Positions 16,584 through 26,524 of a DNA stretch of 64,000 nucleotides are shown here, piece by piece. The notes beneath the pieces were generated by a model. The model saw only the letters and a list, made by a program, of their open reading frames with translations, made no database searches and was not told the origin of the DNA. A program made the position numbers and the translations under genes. The stretch's first letter is position 1. The number at the start of each line of letters is the position of its first letter. Source of the DNA: Comamonadaceae bacterium (GTDB lineage Bacteria > Pseudomonadota > Gammaproteobacteria > Burkholderiales > Burkholderiaceae_C); NCBI GenBank assembly GCA_013297875.1, contig JAAFIW010000005.1, positions 124,001-188,000 of the forward strand. The letters are read 5' to 3'.

Positions 16584-16883
16584 ATGGCATTGACTTCCCA
16601 AGACATCGCCCGTATTGCCAACCTGTCGCGGCTGGAGCTGACCGGCGACAAGCCTGAGCAGCTGCTAAACCAACTCAACGGCTTTTTCAACATCGTCGAG
16701 CAAATGAAAGCCGTCAACACCGAGGGCATCGCCCCCCTGGCTCACCCCGTGGCGACCATTCAGGAAATCGCCTTGCGCCTGCAGGGCGATGTGGCCAGCG
16801 AGCCCAACAACCGCGAAGCCAACCAGCGCAGCGCGCCTGCCGTGGAGCGGGGCCTGTTTCTGGTGCCCAAGGTGATCGAATGA
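16584..16883 (+). CDS. gatC: Aspartyl/glutamyl-tRNA amidotransferase subunit C
   Basis: 99 residues from ATG 16584 ([19 protein letters not shown]); an upstream TTG at 16569 is less likely. Small belt subunit that wraps GatA and GatB. The family signature [25 protein letters not shown] is clear. It overlaps gatA as ATGA. Confidence 0.96.
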   Translation: MALTSQDIARIANLSRLELTGDKPEQLLNQLNGFFNIVEQMKAVNTEGIAPLAHPVATIQEIALRLQGDVASEPNNREANQRSAPAVERGLFLVPKVIE

Positions 16884-18349
16884 GCGCTGCTTTACACGAT
16901 CTCACGCTGGTTCAGTTATCAGCCCAATTGCAATCCAGGGCCGTGTCTGCTGCTGAGGCAGCTACGCATTTCATAGCAAGACGCGATGCGCACGCAAGCC
17001 TCGGTGCTTTTCTCGCCACCGACGACCGCATCACCCTGGCCCAAGCCCAGGCCGCCGACGCACGCCTGGCCACAGGCGACAACGCACCACTTTTGGGCGT
17101 GCCTATCGCCCACAAAGATATTTTCGTCACGCAAGACTTTCCCACCACTGCCGGCTCCAAGATGCTGGCAGGCTACCGCTCGCCGTTTGACGCCACCGTG
17201 GTGACCAAACTGTCGCAAGCGGGCATGGTGACCTTGGGCAAGCTCAACTGCGACGAGTTTGCGATGGGTTCCAGCAATGAAAACTCAGCCTTTGGCCCGG
17301 TGGAAAACCCTTGGGACGCGTCCCGCGTGCCCGGTGGCTCGTCGGGCGGCAGCGCTGCCGCCGTTGCCGCACGTTTGACACCCGCCGCCACCGGCACCGA
17401 CACCGGCGGCTCGATTCGCCAGCCCGCTTCGTTTTGCGGCATCACCGGCATCAAGCCCACTTATGGCCGCGCCTCGCGCTACGGCATGGTGGCCTTTGCC
17501 TCCAGCCTGGATCAGGCCGGCCCGATGGCACGCACCGCGCAAGACTGCGCGCTGCTGCTCAACGCCATCTGCGGCCCTGATCTGGACCGTGACTCCACCT
17601 CGCTGGACATGCCCGCCGAAGACTACAGCCGCTCGCTGACCCAGTCGCTTAAAGGCCTGCGCATCGGTATTCCCAAAGAGTTTTTCGGTGACGGCCTGTC
17701 GCCTGATGTGCGCGCAGCCATTGATGCCGCGCTGAAGGAATACCAAAAACTCGGCGCGCAACTGGTCGACATTTCGCTGCCGCGCACCGAGCTGTCCATT
17801 CCCGTCTACTACATCATTGCCCCCGCCGAAGCCAGCTCCAACCTCAGCCGCTTCGATGGCGTGAAGTTTGGCCACCGCGCCAAGGACTACACCGACCTGT
17901 TGGACATGTACAAAAAAACCCGCGCCCAGGGCTTTGGCGACGAGGTCAAGCGCCGCATCATGATTGGGGCCTACGTGCTGAGCCACGGCTACTACGACGC
18001 CTACTACATCCAGGCCCAAAAAATCCGCCGCATGATCGCCGACGACTTCCAGCAAGCCTTCACCCAGTGCGACGTGATCGCGGGCCCCGTGGCCCCCACG
18101 GTGGCCTGGAAACTGGGCGAAAAATCAGCCGACCCGGTAGCCAACTACCTGGCCGACATCTTCACCCTGCCAGCCTCGCTGGCCGGTTTGCCAGGCATGA
18201 GCCTGCCCTGTGGCTTTGGCGAGGGCGGTATGCCAGTAGGTTTGCAATTGATTGGCAATTATTTCAAGGAGGGGCAGTTGTTGAATGCGGCACATCAGTT
18301 GCAACTTGCCACTGATTGGCATCAGCGCCAGCCGGAGGTGTCGGTATGA
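16880..18349 (+). CDS. gatA: Aspartyl/glutamyl-tRNA amidotransferase subunit A
   Basis: 489 residues. Amidase that frees ammonia from glutamine for conversion of Glu-tRNA(Gln)/Asp-tRNA(Asn). The amidase signature with the Ser-cisSer-Lys triad is visible: Lys in [10 protein letters not shown] (near residue 78), [13 protein letters not shown] and [14 protein letters not shown]. Middle gene of gatCAB, overlapping both neighbours by 4 bases. Confidence 0.98.
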   Translation: MSAALHDLTLVQLSAQLQSRAVSAAEAATHFIARRDAHASLGAFLATDDRITLAQAQAADARLATGDNAPLLGVPIAHKDIFVTQDFPTTAGSKMLAGYRSPFDATVVTKLSQAGMVTLGKLNCDEFAMGSSNENSAFGPVENPWDASRVPGGSSGGSAAAVAARLTPAATGTDTGGSIRQPASFCGITGIKPTYGRASRYGMVAFASSLDQAGPMARTAQDCALLLNAICGPDLDRDSTSLDMPAEDYSRSLTQSLKGLRIGIPKEFFGDGLSPDVRAAIDAALKEYQKLGAQLVDISLPRTELSIPVYYIIAPAEASSNLSRFDGVKFGHRAKDYTDLLDMYKKTRAQGFGDEVKRRIMIGAYVLSHGYYDAYYIQAQKIRRMIADDFQQAFTQCDVIAGPVAPTVAWKLGEKSADPVANYLADIFTLPASLAGLPGMSLPCGFGEGGMPVGLQLIGNYFKEGQLLNAAHQLQLATDWHQRQPEVSV

Positions 18350-19794
18350 CTGCCAAACTGATCCAAGGCTATGAAGTCGTAATCGGCTTTGAGACTCACG
18401 CCCAACTGTCAACTGTCAGCAAAATCTTCAGCCGTGCGCCTACCGCGTTTGGGGCCGAGGCCAACACCCAGGCTTGCGCGGTCGACCTGGCTTTGCCCGG
18501 CACCTTGCCGGTGATGAACAAAGGCGCGGTGCAGCGGGCGATTGAATTCGGTTTGGCGGTGAACGCCACCATTGCGCCGGTAAGCATTTTTGCTCGTAAA
18601 AACTACTTCTACCCCGACCTGCCCAAGGGCTACCAGATCAGCCAGTTCGAGATTCCGGTGGTGCAAGGTGGCTGCGTCGAGTTCTTTTTGGGCGAGGAGA
18701 AAAAGTCCGTGCGTCTGGTCAGAGCGCACCTGGAAGAAGACGCCGGCAAGTCATTACACGAAGATTTCGTGGGCCAAAGCGGCATTGACCTGAATCGCGC
18801 GGGCACTCCACTGCTGGAGATCGTCACCGAGCCCGACATGCGCTCCAGCGAGGAAGCCGTGGCCTATGCCAAAGAGCTGCACAAAATCGTCACCTGGATT
18901 GGTATTTGCGACGGCAACATGCAGGAAGGCAGCTTCCGGTGCGACGCCAACGTATCGGTGCGCAAACCGGGCGAGCCGCTGGGCACGCGGCGCGAGATCA
19001 AAAACCTGAACAGCTTCAAGTTCATGCAACAGGCCATGGACTATGAGATTCGCTGGCAGATTGGCGAGATTGAAGATGGCCGCAGCATCCAGCAGGCCAC
19101 GGTGCTGTTTGACCCCGACACCGGCGAAACCCGGGCCATGCGCACCAAGGAAGATGCTGCCGATTACCGGTATTTTCCCGACCCGGATTTACCGCCGCTG
19201 GTGGTGGCGTCTGAGTGGGTTGATCAGGTGCGTGCCGACATGGCGGAGTTGCCGCGTGTGATGGCGGCGCGCCTTGTAGCCGACTACGGCCTGCCCGAAT
19301 ACGACGCGACCACGCTCACCCAGAGCAAGACTATGGCGGCCTACTTTGAAGCGGCGGCCAAGGCCAGCGGGCAAGCTAAGCTGGCCAGCAACTGGGTCAT
19401 GGGTGAGGTGTCGCGCCGCTTGAACGCGGGTGACATCGACATCAGCGCCAGCCCCGTTACCGCAAGCCACCTGGCGCAATTGGTGGGGCGCATCGCCGAC
19501 AACACCATCTCCAACAACGCCGCCAAGCAGGTTTTCGATGCGCTTTGGATCGGCGAAGGCACCGATGTGGATGCGGTGATTGATGCCAAAGGCCTGCGCC
19601 AGATGAACGACACCGGCGCTCTGCAAACCATCATCGATCAGGTGATCGCCGCCAACCCCGACAACGTGGCCCAGTTCAAGGCGGGTAAAGACAAGGCCTT
19701 CAATGCCCTGGTGGGCCAGGCCATGAAAGCGAGCAAAGGCAAGGGCAATCCAACGCAGATCACCGAGTTGCTGCGCAGTCGGTTGTCAAGCTGA
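18346..19794 (+). CDS. gatB: Aspartyl/glutamyl-tRNA amidotransferase subunit B
   Basis: 482 residues from ATG 18346 ([18 protein letters not shown]), overlapping the gatA stop as ATGA. The kinase/transamidase domain carries the signature [18 protein letters not shown] and the metal/ATP region [17 protein letters not shown]; the C-terminal YqeY-like tRNA-binding tail ends in ITELLRSRL. Its presence implies mischarged Asn and/or Gln tRNAs are repaired in this organism. Confidence 0.98.
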   Translation: MTAKLIQGYEVVIGFETHAQLSTVSKIFSRAPTAFGAEANTQACAVDLALPGTLPVMNKGAVQRAIEFGLAVNATIAPVSIFARKNYFYPDLPKGYQISQFEIPVVQGGCVEFFLGEEKKSVRLVRAHLEEDAGKSLHEDFVGQSGIDLNRAGTPLLEIVTEPDMRSSEEAVAYAKELHKIVTWIGICDGNMQEGSFRCDANVSVRKPGEPLGTRREIKNLNSFKFMQQAMDYEIRWQIGEIEDGRSIQQATVLFDPDTGETRAMRTKEDAADYRYFPDPDLPPLVVASEWVDQVRADMAELPRVMAARLVADYGLPEYDATTLTQSKTMAAYFEAAAKASGQAKLASNWVMGEVSRRLNAGDIDISASPVTASHLAQLVGRIADNTISNNAAKQVFDALWIGEGTDVDAVIDAKGLRQMNDTGALQTIIDQVIAANPDNVAQFKAGKDKAFNALVGQAMKASKGKGNPTQITELLRSRLSS

Positions 19795-19825
19795 CATTTC
19801 AAACAATCATCAGACCGCTTCCAAA

Positions 19826-19862
19826 TATGTAGCTGCTCGAGCTTTCTAGGTTTGGGCTAGAG
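19826..19862. repeat. Dispersed AGCTGCTCGAGC repeat, short copy
   Basis: GTAGCTGCTCGAGCTTTC just after gatB; partial copy of the dispersed family. Confidence 0.55.
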
Positions 19863-19872
19863 CCGAATTTGG

Positions 19873-20532
19873 TTACTTTTTGGGTGTGGTGGGATCCGTT
19901 ATTCCAGCCGGAATCGCCAGCATGGTCCACAGCTGGCGCAGCTTGACCAGTTCCTCATCAAAACGCTGGTTCACGCGCTTTTTTTCATCAGCCTGCTCCA
20001 GGATGAAACGCTGCTGGGCTGCTGCGTTCAAGTCGTTGTCTTCAAACTGGCGACGCAGCAACGCAGGGGCTTTGCTGACATCGCCTTTGTAGAACTCCAA
20101 TTCGGCCTCGTAGGTTTTTCGCTGCTGCGCCAGCTCCACCAGCCGCTTACGAGCTGACGCGACCAGCTCGTCAATCTGGGTCAAGGCCAGCGTGCGTTCC
20201 TGGTCGTGCGAGGCTTTGTTAGGGTAGCGCGTCAGCAGAGCGCGATCCCTGCGCTTTTGGTCATTCAGGCGGGCCTGCTCCTGTGCCGCGATGCGGGCTT
20301 GTTCCTCTTGCGCCAGCTGCTCTTTTGCGGTTAGCGTGGGGCCCACCCGCCGTTTGACGCTGCCGCTGGGGTTGAGTTCTTTTTGCTCACGATCAGTGCA
20401 GTCGGCAATGGGTCGATCCGACGTGAGGCGGCGGCCCTTGGCATCCACACACGTGTAGATAGTCTGCGCCCACCCTGAGTAAGCCACCATGGCCGCACAC
20501 ACCACCCACAGGTTCCGAAGCCAAGCTTGCAC
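19873..20532 (-). CDS. Exported DUF4124-domain protein
   Basis: 219 residues with a GTG start at 20532; AAGGAA lies 5 bases upstream. Signal peptide to about residue 22 (LWVVCAAMVAYSGWAQ). A DUF4124-like segment follows (TIYTCVDAKGRRLTSDRPIADCTDREQ), then a long, charged, coiled-coil region (KEQLAQEEQARIAAQEQARL; QIDELVASARKRLVELAQQRK; QQRFILEQADEKKRVNQRFDEELVKL). It starts 8 bases after the pyrE stop, so it is probably co-transcribed. Periplasmic; function unknown. Confidence 0.88.
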   Translation of the reverse strand: MQAWLRNLWVVCAAMVAYSGWAQTIYTCVDAKGRRLTSDRPIADCTDREQKELNPSGSVKRRVGPTLTAKEQLAQEEQARIAAQEQARLNDQKRRDRALLTRYPNKASHDQERTLALTQIDELVASARKRLVELAQQRKTYEAELEFYKGDVSKAPALLRRQFEDNDLNAAAQQRFILEQADEKKRVNQRFDEELVKLRQLWTMLAIPAGITDPTTPKK

Positions 20533-20540
20533 AAATTTCC

Positions 20541-21251
20541 TTAATCGTTCACGCCATACCGCGTGCGGTACGCCAGAACCTTGTTGTAGTCACCGCCCAA
20601 GCTGGCACCACTTGCGCCGCCATTGACATCCAAATACTGAAGCAAATCATGCAGCGTGGCAACCGTGCAGACCTGAAGGCCCAGTTGCTTGCGCACATAT
20701 TGCACCGCGCTGTAGCCTACATCACGGCCGTGTTCGGTGGCTTTCTCCTGGCGATCCAGCGCAATGGCCACCGCGCTGGGTGTGGCACCTGCCGCCTTGA
20801 TCAGCGCAATCGAATCGCGTGCAGCGGTGCCGGCAGACATCACATCGTCCACGATCAGCACCCGGCCCTTCATGGGCGCACCCACCAGCGTGCCGCCTTC
20901 GCCGTGGTCTTTGGCTTCCTTGCGGTTGTAGGCATAAGGCACGTTGCGCCCCAGGCGGGCCAGCTCTACGGCCACTGTGGCGGCCAGTGGAATGCCTTTG
21001 TACGCCGGGCCAAAAATCAGGTCGAACTCAATGCCACTGGCGATGATGCGCTGTGCATAAAATTGCGCTAGCTTTTGCAATTTGGCACCATCGTCAAAAA
21101 GCCCGGCGTTGAAAAAATAGGGCGACAGGCGACCGGCCTTGGTGGTGAATTCACCGAAGCGCAGCACACCTGATTCAATAGAAAATTGAACAAAGGCTTG
21201 CGCCAAAGCGTCACCACGCACGCTGTTGTCACCACTTGTTTTCACAACCAC
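20541..21251 (-). CDS. pyrE: Orotate phosphoribosyltransferase
   Basis: About 236 residues from GTG 21251 (AAGGA eight bases upstream); later GTG codons near 21221 are possible. The longer frame up to 21374 would overlap exonuclease III. Forms orotidine monophosphate from orotate and PRPP in pyrimidine synthesis. Motifs: FTTKAGRLSPYFFNAGLFDDG, GPAYKGIPLAATVAVEL, YNRKEAKDHGEGG and the PRPP loop RVLIVDDVMSAGTAARDSI. The exonuclease III start lies about 10 bases away, head to head. Confidence 0.95.
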   Translation of the reverse strand: MVVKTSGDNSVRGDALAQAFVQFSIESGVLRFGEFTTKAGRLSPYFFNAGLFDDGAKLQKLAQFYAQRIIASGIEFDLIFGPAYKGIPLAATVAVELARLGRNVPYAYNRKEAKDHGEGGTLVGAPMKGRVLIVDDVMSAGTAARDSIALIKAAGATPSAVAIALDRQEKATEHGRDVGYSAVQYVRKQLGLQVCTVATLHDLLQYLDVNGGASGASLGGDYNKVLAYRTRYGVND

Positions 21252-21261
21252 GGGGATTTCC

Positions 21262-22053
21262 TTGTTCAAACTCACCAGCCTCAATCTCAACGGCATTCGC
21301 TCCGCCACCACGAAGGGCTTGACAACTTGGGTAGCAAAACTAGGGCCGGATTGTATTTGCATGCAGGAAGTCAAGGCCCAGGCGGCCGACGTGGCTGGGC
21401 GCTTCGAGCAAATGGGCGCTTTGCAGGGCCACTTTCACTTTGCGGAAAAAAAAGGCTACTCCGGCGTAGCCGCCTACAGCCGCCACGAGCCCAGCCAGGT
21501 GCTGGTGGGCTGGGGCAACGCCGAGTTTGACGCTGAGGGGCGCTATGTGGAGCTGCGCTACGACACGCCCAAGCGCAAACTGTCCATCATCAGTTGCTAC
21601 TTTCCCAGCGGCTCCTCGGGCGAAGAGCGCCAGCAGGCCAAATTCCGCTTTCTGGCCGACTTTGCGCCGCACCTCGAGGCACTGAAGGCCGAGCGCGAGT
21701 TCATTTTGTGTGGCGACGTGAACATCGCCCACCAGCAAATTGATCTGAAAAACTGGCGTAGCAACCAGAAAAACAGCGGCTTTCTGCCAGAAGAGCGCGC
21801 TTGGATGACAAATTTGCTCGACAACATCGGTCTGGTCGACGTTTATCGCCAACTGGAACCCACCGCCACCGACACCGCCTATACCTGGTGGAGCAACCGC
21901 GGCCAGGCCTATGCCAACAACGTGGGCTGGCGGCTGGACTATCACTTGGCCACACCGGCCCTGGCGGCGCTGGCGCGCAAGGTGTCTATTTACAAAAACG
22001 AGAAGTTTTCGGATCACGCGCCGATCACGGTGGAGTACGAATTGACATTGTGA
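21262..22053 (+). CDS. xth: Exodeoxyribonuclease III (AP endonuclease)
   Basis: 263 residues from TTG 21262 (FKLTSLNLNGIRSA), with GGGGA eight bases upstream; the ATG at 21226 would add 12 residues unlike the family. Repairs abasic sites and removes 3' blocks. Catalytic elements: Asn in LNLNGIRSA, Glu in CMQEVKAQ, ILCGDVNIAHQQIDLKNWRSN, WRLDYHLATP and the final Asp-His pair FSDHAPITVEYEL. Divergent from pyrE with essentially no intergenic space. Confidence 0.95.
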   Translation: MFKLTSLNLNGIRSATTKGLTTWVAKLGPDCICMQEVKAQAADVAGRFEQMGALQGHFHFAEKKGYSGVAAYSRHEPSQVLVGWGNAEFDAEGRYVELRYDTPKRKLSIISCYFPSGSSGEERQQAKFRFLADFAPHLEALKAEREFILCGDVNIAHQQIDLKNWRSNQKNSGFLPEERAWMTNLLDNIGLVDVYRQLEPTATDTAYTWWSNRGQAYANNVGWRLDYHLATPALAALARKVSIYKNEKFSDHAPITVEYELTL

Positions 22054-22204
22054 TGACCGTTGTCCCATTACGCTCGGGTGTCAATGGCGCTATGGAATCA
22101 TTCATGAAGCCTGTGGGGCTCATTTGTCCATACAGAAAATACCTGTTGTCTCCTTGATATCAATTCAATCAGTCCTATAACCCGGTCGCAACAACAGGCT
22201 TGAA
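22054..22204. other. Spacer upstream of the acyltransferase
   Basis: Marks the switch from GC-rich to AT-rich sequence. No gene seen. Confidence 0.4.
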
Positions 22205-23305
22205 ATGACATCTGTACACCACATTTGTGCGACCCGCCCAACAACATCTGAACGTATCACACGATTCGCTTTTCTTGATTATTTGAGAATATTTGCGTTC
22301 TCCAGCGTACTATTTGGGCACAAGTTTTTTCATTATTTAGAAATCATTTACAAAGACCCTGACACACATGCAACGGTGAAGCTTTTTTCTCATCTACTGA
22401 TGCACTTGACATTCAGTGGCGGCGTAGGTGTTGTGGTATTTTTTTTGGTGTCTGGTTATATCATCGCACACGTATTGCAAACGGACGAGCCAGGTGAATT
22501 CTTGCTGAAACGCTTGTTTCGCATTTACCCGTTGTATGTCGTCGCAGTCATGCTGGAATACCTGATTTCCCTTGATGCCAGTCAGCGACCAAGCTTAGCT
22601 ACTTTATTAGCTCAATTGCTTCTGATCGGCGACATTTTCGGCACACCCTATTCACTAAATGGCGCCGAATGGACACTGCGGATTGAGGTGGTATTTTACA
22701 TTGTTATGGCTTGCCTGCGGGCAACAGGATTCATGACCCGATTCAAGCGCAGTCTGCCCTGGGCGCTGGCTGCGTGTGTGTTGCTGTGGGCATCGATTGC
22801 ACCCATTCCGGATTCAAAATCCACCTATTTAGGATATACATCCACTTATGGGGTTTTGCTGTTTATCGGATCGGCATTTTATTTGTATGAACATTCACGA
22901 ATGAGCCTGATTCTGTTTTTTGGGCTGGTAATTCTGGCACTATTCCATCACTACCGGTTGACGGTCATTTATCTACCCAACTGGAAAGAGCTTCACTTTG
23001 CGGCAATAGCTTTGACTGTATTCACAATATGTTGGTGGTTTCGAGAATACTTGACGAGTTCAATATGGGTTAAAAAATTGTCTGATTTGACTTTTTCAGT
23101 TTACCTTTTTCATCATTGGATTTTTGATTATTTCTGGAAACTACTGAAACCATTGAATTTCACACTGATTCATCTCAATTTGCAAGCCTTGATATTGCTG
23201 ATGCTGGTCTGCTATGCAGCAGTTCATTGCATTGAAAAGCCTGGCATACGACTGGGCAAAGCCATATTGAATCGACTGAAATCACCTACCGACGCCTGTG
23301 CCTGA
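22205..23305 (+). CDS. Acyltransferase 3 (OafA/YrhL-type) membrane protein
   Basis: 366 residues. About ten membrane helices. Family marks: FLDYLRIFAFSSVLFGHKFFH at residues 21-41, with the catalytic-type His, LLKRLFRIYPLYVVAVMLEYLIS, and NGAEWTLRIEVVFYIVMACL. Such proteins transfer acetyl or other acyl groups onto surface polysaccharides. Base composition is clearly more AT-rich than both neighbours (exonuclease III, rep), and there is no polysaccharide locus around it, so a solitary horizontally acquired gene is likely. Confidence 0.88.
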   Translation: MTSVHHICATRPTTSERITRFAFLDYLRIFAFSSVLFGHKFFHYLEIIYKDPDTHATVKLFSHLLMHLTFSGGVGVVVFFLVSGYIIAHVLQTDEPGEFLLKRLFRIYPLYVVAVMLEYLISLDASQRPSLATLLAQLLLIGDIFGTPYSLNGAEWTLRIEVVFYIVMACLRATGFMTRFKRSLPWALAACVLLWASIAPIPDSKSTYLGYTSTYGVLLFIGSAFYLYEHSRMSLILFFGLVILALFHHYRLTVIYLPNWKELHFAAIALTVFTICWWFREYLTSSIWVKKLSDLTFSVYLFHHWIFDYFWKLLKPLNFTLIHLNLQALILLMLVCYAAVHCIEKPGIRLGKAILNRLKSPTDACA

Positions 23306-23342
23306 AGACTGCTCACGGCACCATTGTCAGCAAAAACATCCG

Positions 23343-25445
23343 TTACCGTGCCAATTCCGCTTCAGCCTTGATTGCAGCGCTTTCCACCGCCTTTTTCGCA
23401 AACTCCGCCCTCAGGGCTTTCAACTTTTCCCGCGGGTCTTCCTTCGAGGTAACCGTGTCCAGCGACATCTCCGCGATAAACCGGCTGGGCTGCGCGGCAA
23501 TCATCTCGCGGCCTTTTTTGCGGCGTTTGGTCCAGCTCACCGCCAGGGTGCGCTGGGCGCGGGTGATGCCCACGTACATCAGGCGGCGCTCTTCCTGCAG
23601 GCGGGCCAGGATGCCCTCGCTCATCGGCCCGTCGGCCTTGCCCGAGGGATTGTCGTCATCCCCTAACTTGAACGGCAGCATGCCTTCTGTCACGCCCACC
23701 AGCATCACATGTGGCCACTCCAGACCTTTGGCGGCGTGCAGGGTCGACAGGGTGACCACGTTCTGGTCTTTCTCGCGCTCGGTCAGGGTGGACAGCAAGG
23801 CGATGGTTTGCGCCACTTCCAGCAGGCTTTTGGTCTCAGACGCGATGGTGGCACCCGCCTCATCGTCAACTTCCCCGCCGCAGCGCTTGCCCATCCAGTC
23901 GCAAAAATCCAGCACATTCGTCCAGCGGGCGGCGGCCAGTTTTTCGCTGTCTTCGCCGTCGTACAGGTGCTTTTCGTAGCCCATGTCTTTGAGCCATTCC
24001 AGCAAAAACGCACCGGCATCTTCTGCACCTCGGGTGTGGCGGGCTCGGTACTCCAGGTCGTTCACAAAGCGGCCAAATTCGTGCAGGCTGCCCACGGCTT
24101 TGGCCGGCAAGGTGCTGCCCAGTGACGGGGAAAACAGCGCCTCAAACAGGCTGAGCTTGTACTTGCCAGCAAACACGCCGAGCGCCTGCAAGCTGGTGTG
24201 GCCAATGCCGCGCTTGGGGCTGGTGATGGCGCGCAGAAACGCGGGGTCATCATCGTTGTTGACCCACAGGCGCAGCCAGGCGCACAAATCCTTGATCTCC
24301 GCCCGGTCAAAAAAGCTTTGGCCTCCCGACACTTTGTAAGGAATATTGGCTTTGCGCAGCGCCTGCTCGAACAATCGGGCCTGGTGATTAGCCCGGTACA
24401 GCACAGCAAAGTCTTTCAGTTCCTTGTGCTGCGAGGTTTCCTTGAGTGACTGAATGCGCGCTACAGTGCGCTGGGCCTCGTGTTCTTCGTTGTCGGCATC
24501 CACCACGCGCACTGGCTCGCCTTCGCCCAATTCGCTGAACAGGGTTTTGGGGTAGAGCTTGGGGTTGGGGCCAATCACGTTGTTGGCAGCTCGCAAAATG
24601 GCACTGGTGGAGCGGTAGTTTTGCTCCAGCTTGATAACTTTGAGCTGGGGAAAGTCTTGCGGCAGGCGCTTCAAGTTGTCCAAGGTGGCGCCGCGCCAGC
24701 CGTAGATCGACTGGTCGTCGTCGCCTACTGCCGTGAACCGGCCTTTTTCACCCACCAGCAGCTTGAGCACCTCGTACTGTGTGGCATTCGTGTCTTGATA
24801 CTCATCAACCAGCACATGGGCCAGCAGCCCTTGCCATTTCTGCTGAACCTGCTCGTTTTTTTGTAGCAGCTGCAGTGGCAAACCAATCAGGTCATCAAAG
24901 TCCACACTCTGGTAGGCCGTCAGCCGCTCTTCGTAGCGAGCCATGATGGTGGCGGTCACGCGTTCGTTGTCATCCTTGGCTTGCGCCAGGGCTTGGCTTG
25001 CATTCAGGCCCGCGCTTTTCCAGGCGCTGATCGCCCACTGCCACTGGCGCGCGGTGGCCGCGTCGGTGCTGCCGCCGGCGTCTTTCAGGATGCTGGTCAC
25101 ATCGTCGGTATCCAGAATGCTGAATTGCGGTTTCAAGCCCAGGACCGCGCCGTCTTCGCGCAGCATGCGCACGCCCAGCGCGTGAAAAGTGCACACCACC
25201 ACCTGCCGCGCGGCCTTGCCGATCAAGCCCTTGGCCCGCTCGCGCATCTCGGCTGCGGCCTTGTTGGTAAAGGTAATGGCCGCGATGCGCTGCGGCTCCA
25301 CGCCAGTTTGAATCAAACGCGCAATTTTGTGGGTGATGACGCGGGTTTTGCCCGAGCCGGCACCGGCCAATACCAGGCAGGGGCCGTGCAAATAATTGAC
25401 GGCCTCTTGCTGGGCGAGGTTCAAGCCCGTGTTGTTGGACGACAT
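23343..25445 (-). CDS. rep: Rep-type superfamily 1 DNA helicase
   Basis: 700 residues. 3'-5' helicase of the UvrD/Rep/PcrA group. The N terminus (LNLAQQEAVNYLHGPCLVLAGAGSGKTRVITHKIA) is closest to E. coli Rep. Motifs in order: Walker A GAGSGKT (about 28-34), TFTNKAAAEMRERA, DEYQDTNATQYE (motif II), VGDDDQSIYGWRGA (motif III), EQNYRSTSAILRAAN (IV), VVTLSTLHAAKGLEWPHV (V) and EERRLMYVGITRAQ (VI). Acts in replication restart and removal of proteins from DNA. It starts 6 bases after the stop of the NYN-cold-shock gene, so the two are probably one transcript. Confidence 0.94.
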   Translation of the reverse strand: MSSNNTGLNLAQQEAVNYLHGPCLVLAGAGSGKTRVITHKIARLIQTGVEPQRIAAITFTNKAAAEMRERAKGLIGKAARQVVVCTFHALGVRMLREDGAVLGLKPQFSILDTDDVTSILKDAGGSTDAATARQWQWAISAWKSAGLNASQALAQAKDDNERVTATIMARYEERLTAYQSVDFDDLIGLPLQLLQKNEQVQQKWQGLLAHVLVDEYQDTNATQYEVLKLLVGEKGRFTAVGDDDQSIYGWRGATLDNLKRLPQDFPQLKVIKLEQNYRSTSAILRAANNVIGPNPKLYPKTLFSELGEGEPVRVVDADNEEHEAQRTVARIQSLKETSQHKELKDFAVLYRANHQARLFEQALRKANIPYKVSGGQSFFDRAEIKDLCAWLRLWVNNDDDPAFLRAITSPKRGIGHTSLQALGVFAGKYKLSLFEALFSPSLGSTLPAKAVGSLHEFGRFVNDLEYRARHTRGAEDAGAFLLEWLKDMGYEKHLYDGEDSEKLAAARWTNVLDFCDWMGKRCGGEVDDEAGATIASETKSLLEVAQTIALLSTLTEREKDQNVVTLSTLHAAKGLEWPHVMLVGVTEGMLPFKLGDDDNPSGKADGPMSEGILARLQEERRLMYVGITRAQRTLAVSWTKRRKKGREMIAAQPSRFIAEMSLDTVTSKEDPREKLKALRAEFAKKAVESAAIKAEAELAR

Positions 25446-25451
25446 AACAGG

Positions 25452-26348
25452 CTACACCGGGGCAATTTTGGTTGCGCAGGGCCCTTTGTCATTCACCGAT
25501 TCTTCAAATGTCACGCGTTGCCCTGGCCGCAGCGTTGCAAAATGCACGCCGGGCATCAGGTTACTCATGTGGAAGAATAAATTAATACCGCTGTTAGCTT
25601 GCACAAAACCGTAACCATCCAGCATTTTTAATATACTGCCATCGCCCTCGGAGCCACCGACAACCGGTGTCATTTCATTTCTGGGGGTATGTGGCACAGT
25701 CGTATCCGATTTGGCCACAAACAGATTGGTCACATACAGATCATTGCGCCGCGTGCGGTCGTCAATCACACTGCTGAGCAATACCGGGTAGCTGGATTCC
25801 TCGATCAATTTGGTGGAGGTGCGTGACATATGCATCTCTCCATTCCACAAATACGAATAATCGAACCCGATCACCATCACACGTGTGCCCAGGGTATTGA
25901 GTTTTCGCACCAGCGGCACATAGTCGCCATCACCCGCCACCAGCGCAATCACGTCAAAGCGCTTGTAGGTGGCCATTTCGTAAGCCTCCAGCGCAAACCA
26001 CACGTCAACACCTTTTTCGTGCCCACCTTGCAGTGGCAGGTAGTGCGTCACGACGCCTTCCCGCATCAAGATATCGTCCACAATACGGTCTGAAAACAAG
26101 GAATCGCGATCCTTGGCTTCGTTGGCTGACAGACGGCCACGGAAATAATGCGCGTCCACAATCTGGCAATACCGGCTGTCTACCCCCTCTTTTTGTGCCA
26201 CTTCATTGCGAATCAAATCATGCAAACCACTGATATTCAGACGGGCATTACGTTCGTGCTGGAAGAGATAATAGTTTGATGCTTTGTTGAAATAAGTTCC
26301 ATCGTAAAAAACACCGATTTTGGTCAAAGCGCTGGAATTAATAGGCAT
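25452..26348 (-). CDS. NYN-domain (LabA/DUF88-like) putative ribonuclease fused to a cold-shock domain
   Basis: 298 residues. Residues 1-185 are a NYN/PIN-like nuclease fold: GVFYDGTYFN (first acidic residue, about 12-21), KGVDVWFALEAYEMATYKRFDVIALVAGDGDYVPLVRKLNTLGTRVMVIGFDYS with conserved Asp residues. Residues about 235-298 are a cold-shock/OB fold: GSILKMLDGYGFVQ and LFFHMSNL match RNP1/RNP2, then LRPGQRVTFEES and KGPCATKI. An RNase joined to an RNA-binding domain suggests RNA processing or decay. Translationally close to rep. The LabA/NYN family is known for RNA-targeting roles; the target here is unknown. Confidence 0.9.
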   Translation of the reverse strand: MPINSSALTKIGVFYDGTYFNKASNYYLFQHERNARLNISGLHDLIRNEVAQKEGVDSRYCQIVDAHYFRGRLSANEAKDRDSLFSDRIVDDILMREGVVTHYLPLQGGHEKGVDVWFALEAYEMATYKRFDVIALVAGDGDYVPLVRKLNTLGTRVMVIGFDYSYLWNGEMHMSRTSTKLIEESSYPVLLSSVIDDRTRRNDLYVTNLFVAKSDTTVPHTPRNEMTPVVGGSEGDGSILKMLDGYGFVQANSGINLFFHMSNLMPGVHFATLRPGQRVTFEESVNDKGPCATKIAPV

Positions 26349-26524
26349 AGATATGAAATGAATATGATATGTAAATGAAGTAATTTACCGATCCGCTCTT
26401 TTGGCGGGCTCCAACTTTACCACGCTTGTTTGTTTCACCAATGTTGATGGGGCCAACATCGGGCTGGCGGTAGGCCCAAAAGCTGGGCTTGGCATATTTA
26501 TTAAAATACGCAAAAACACCTTAT
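26349..26524. other. Divergent intergenic region NYN-CSD / AEC transporter
   Basis: AT-rich stretch near 26345-26400 likely holds promoters; no operator recognised. Confidence 0.4.
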
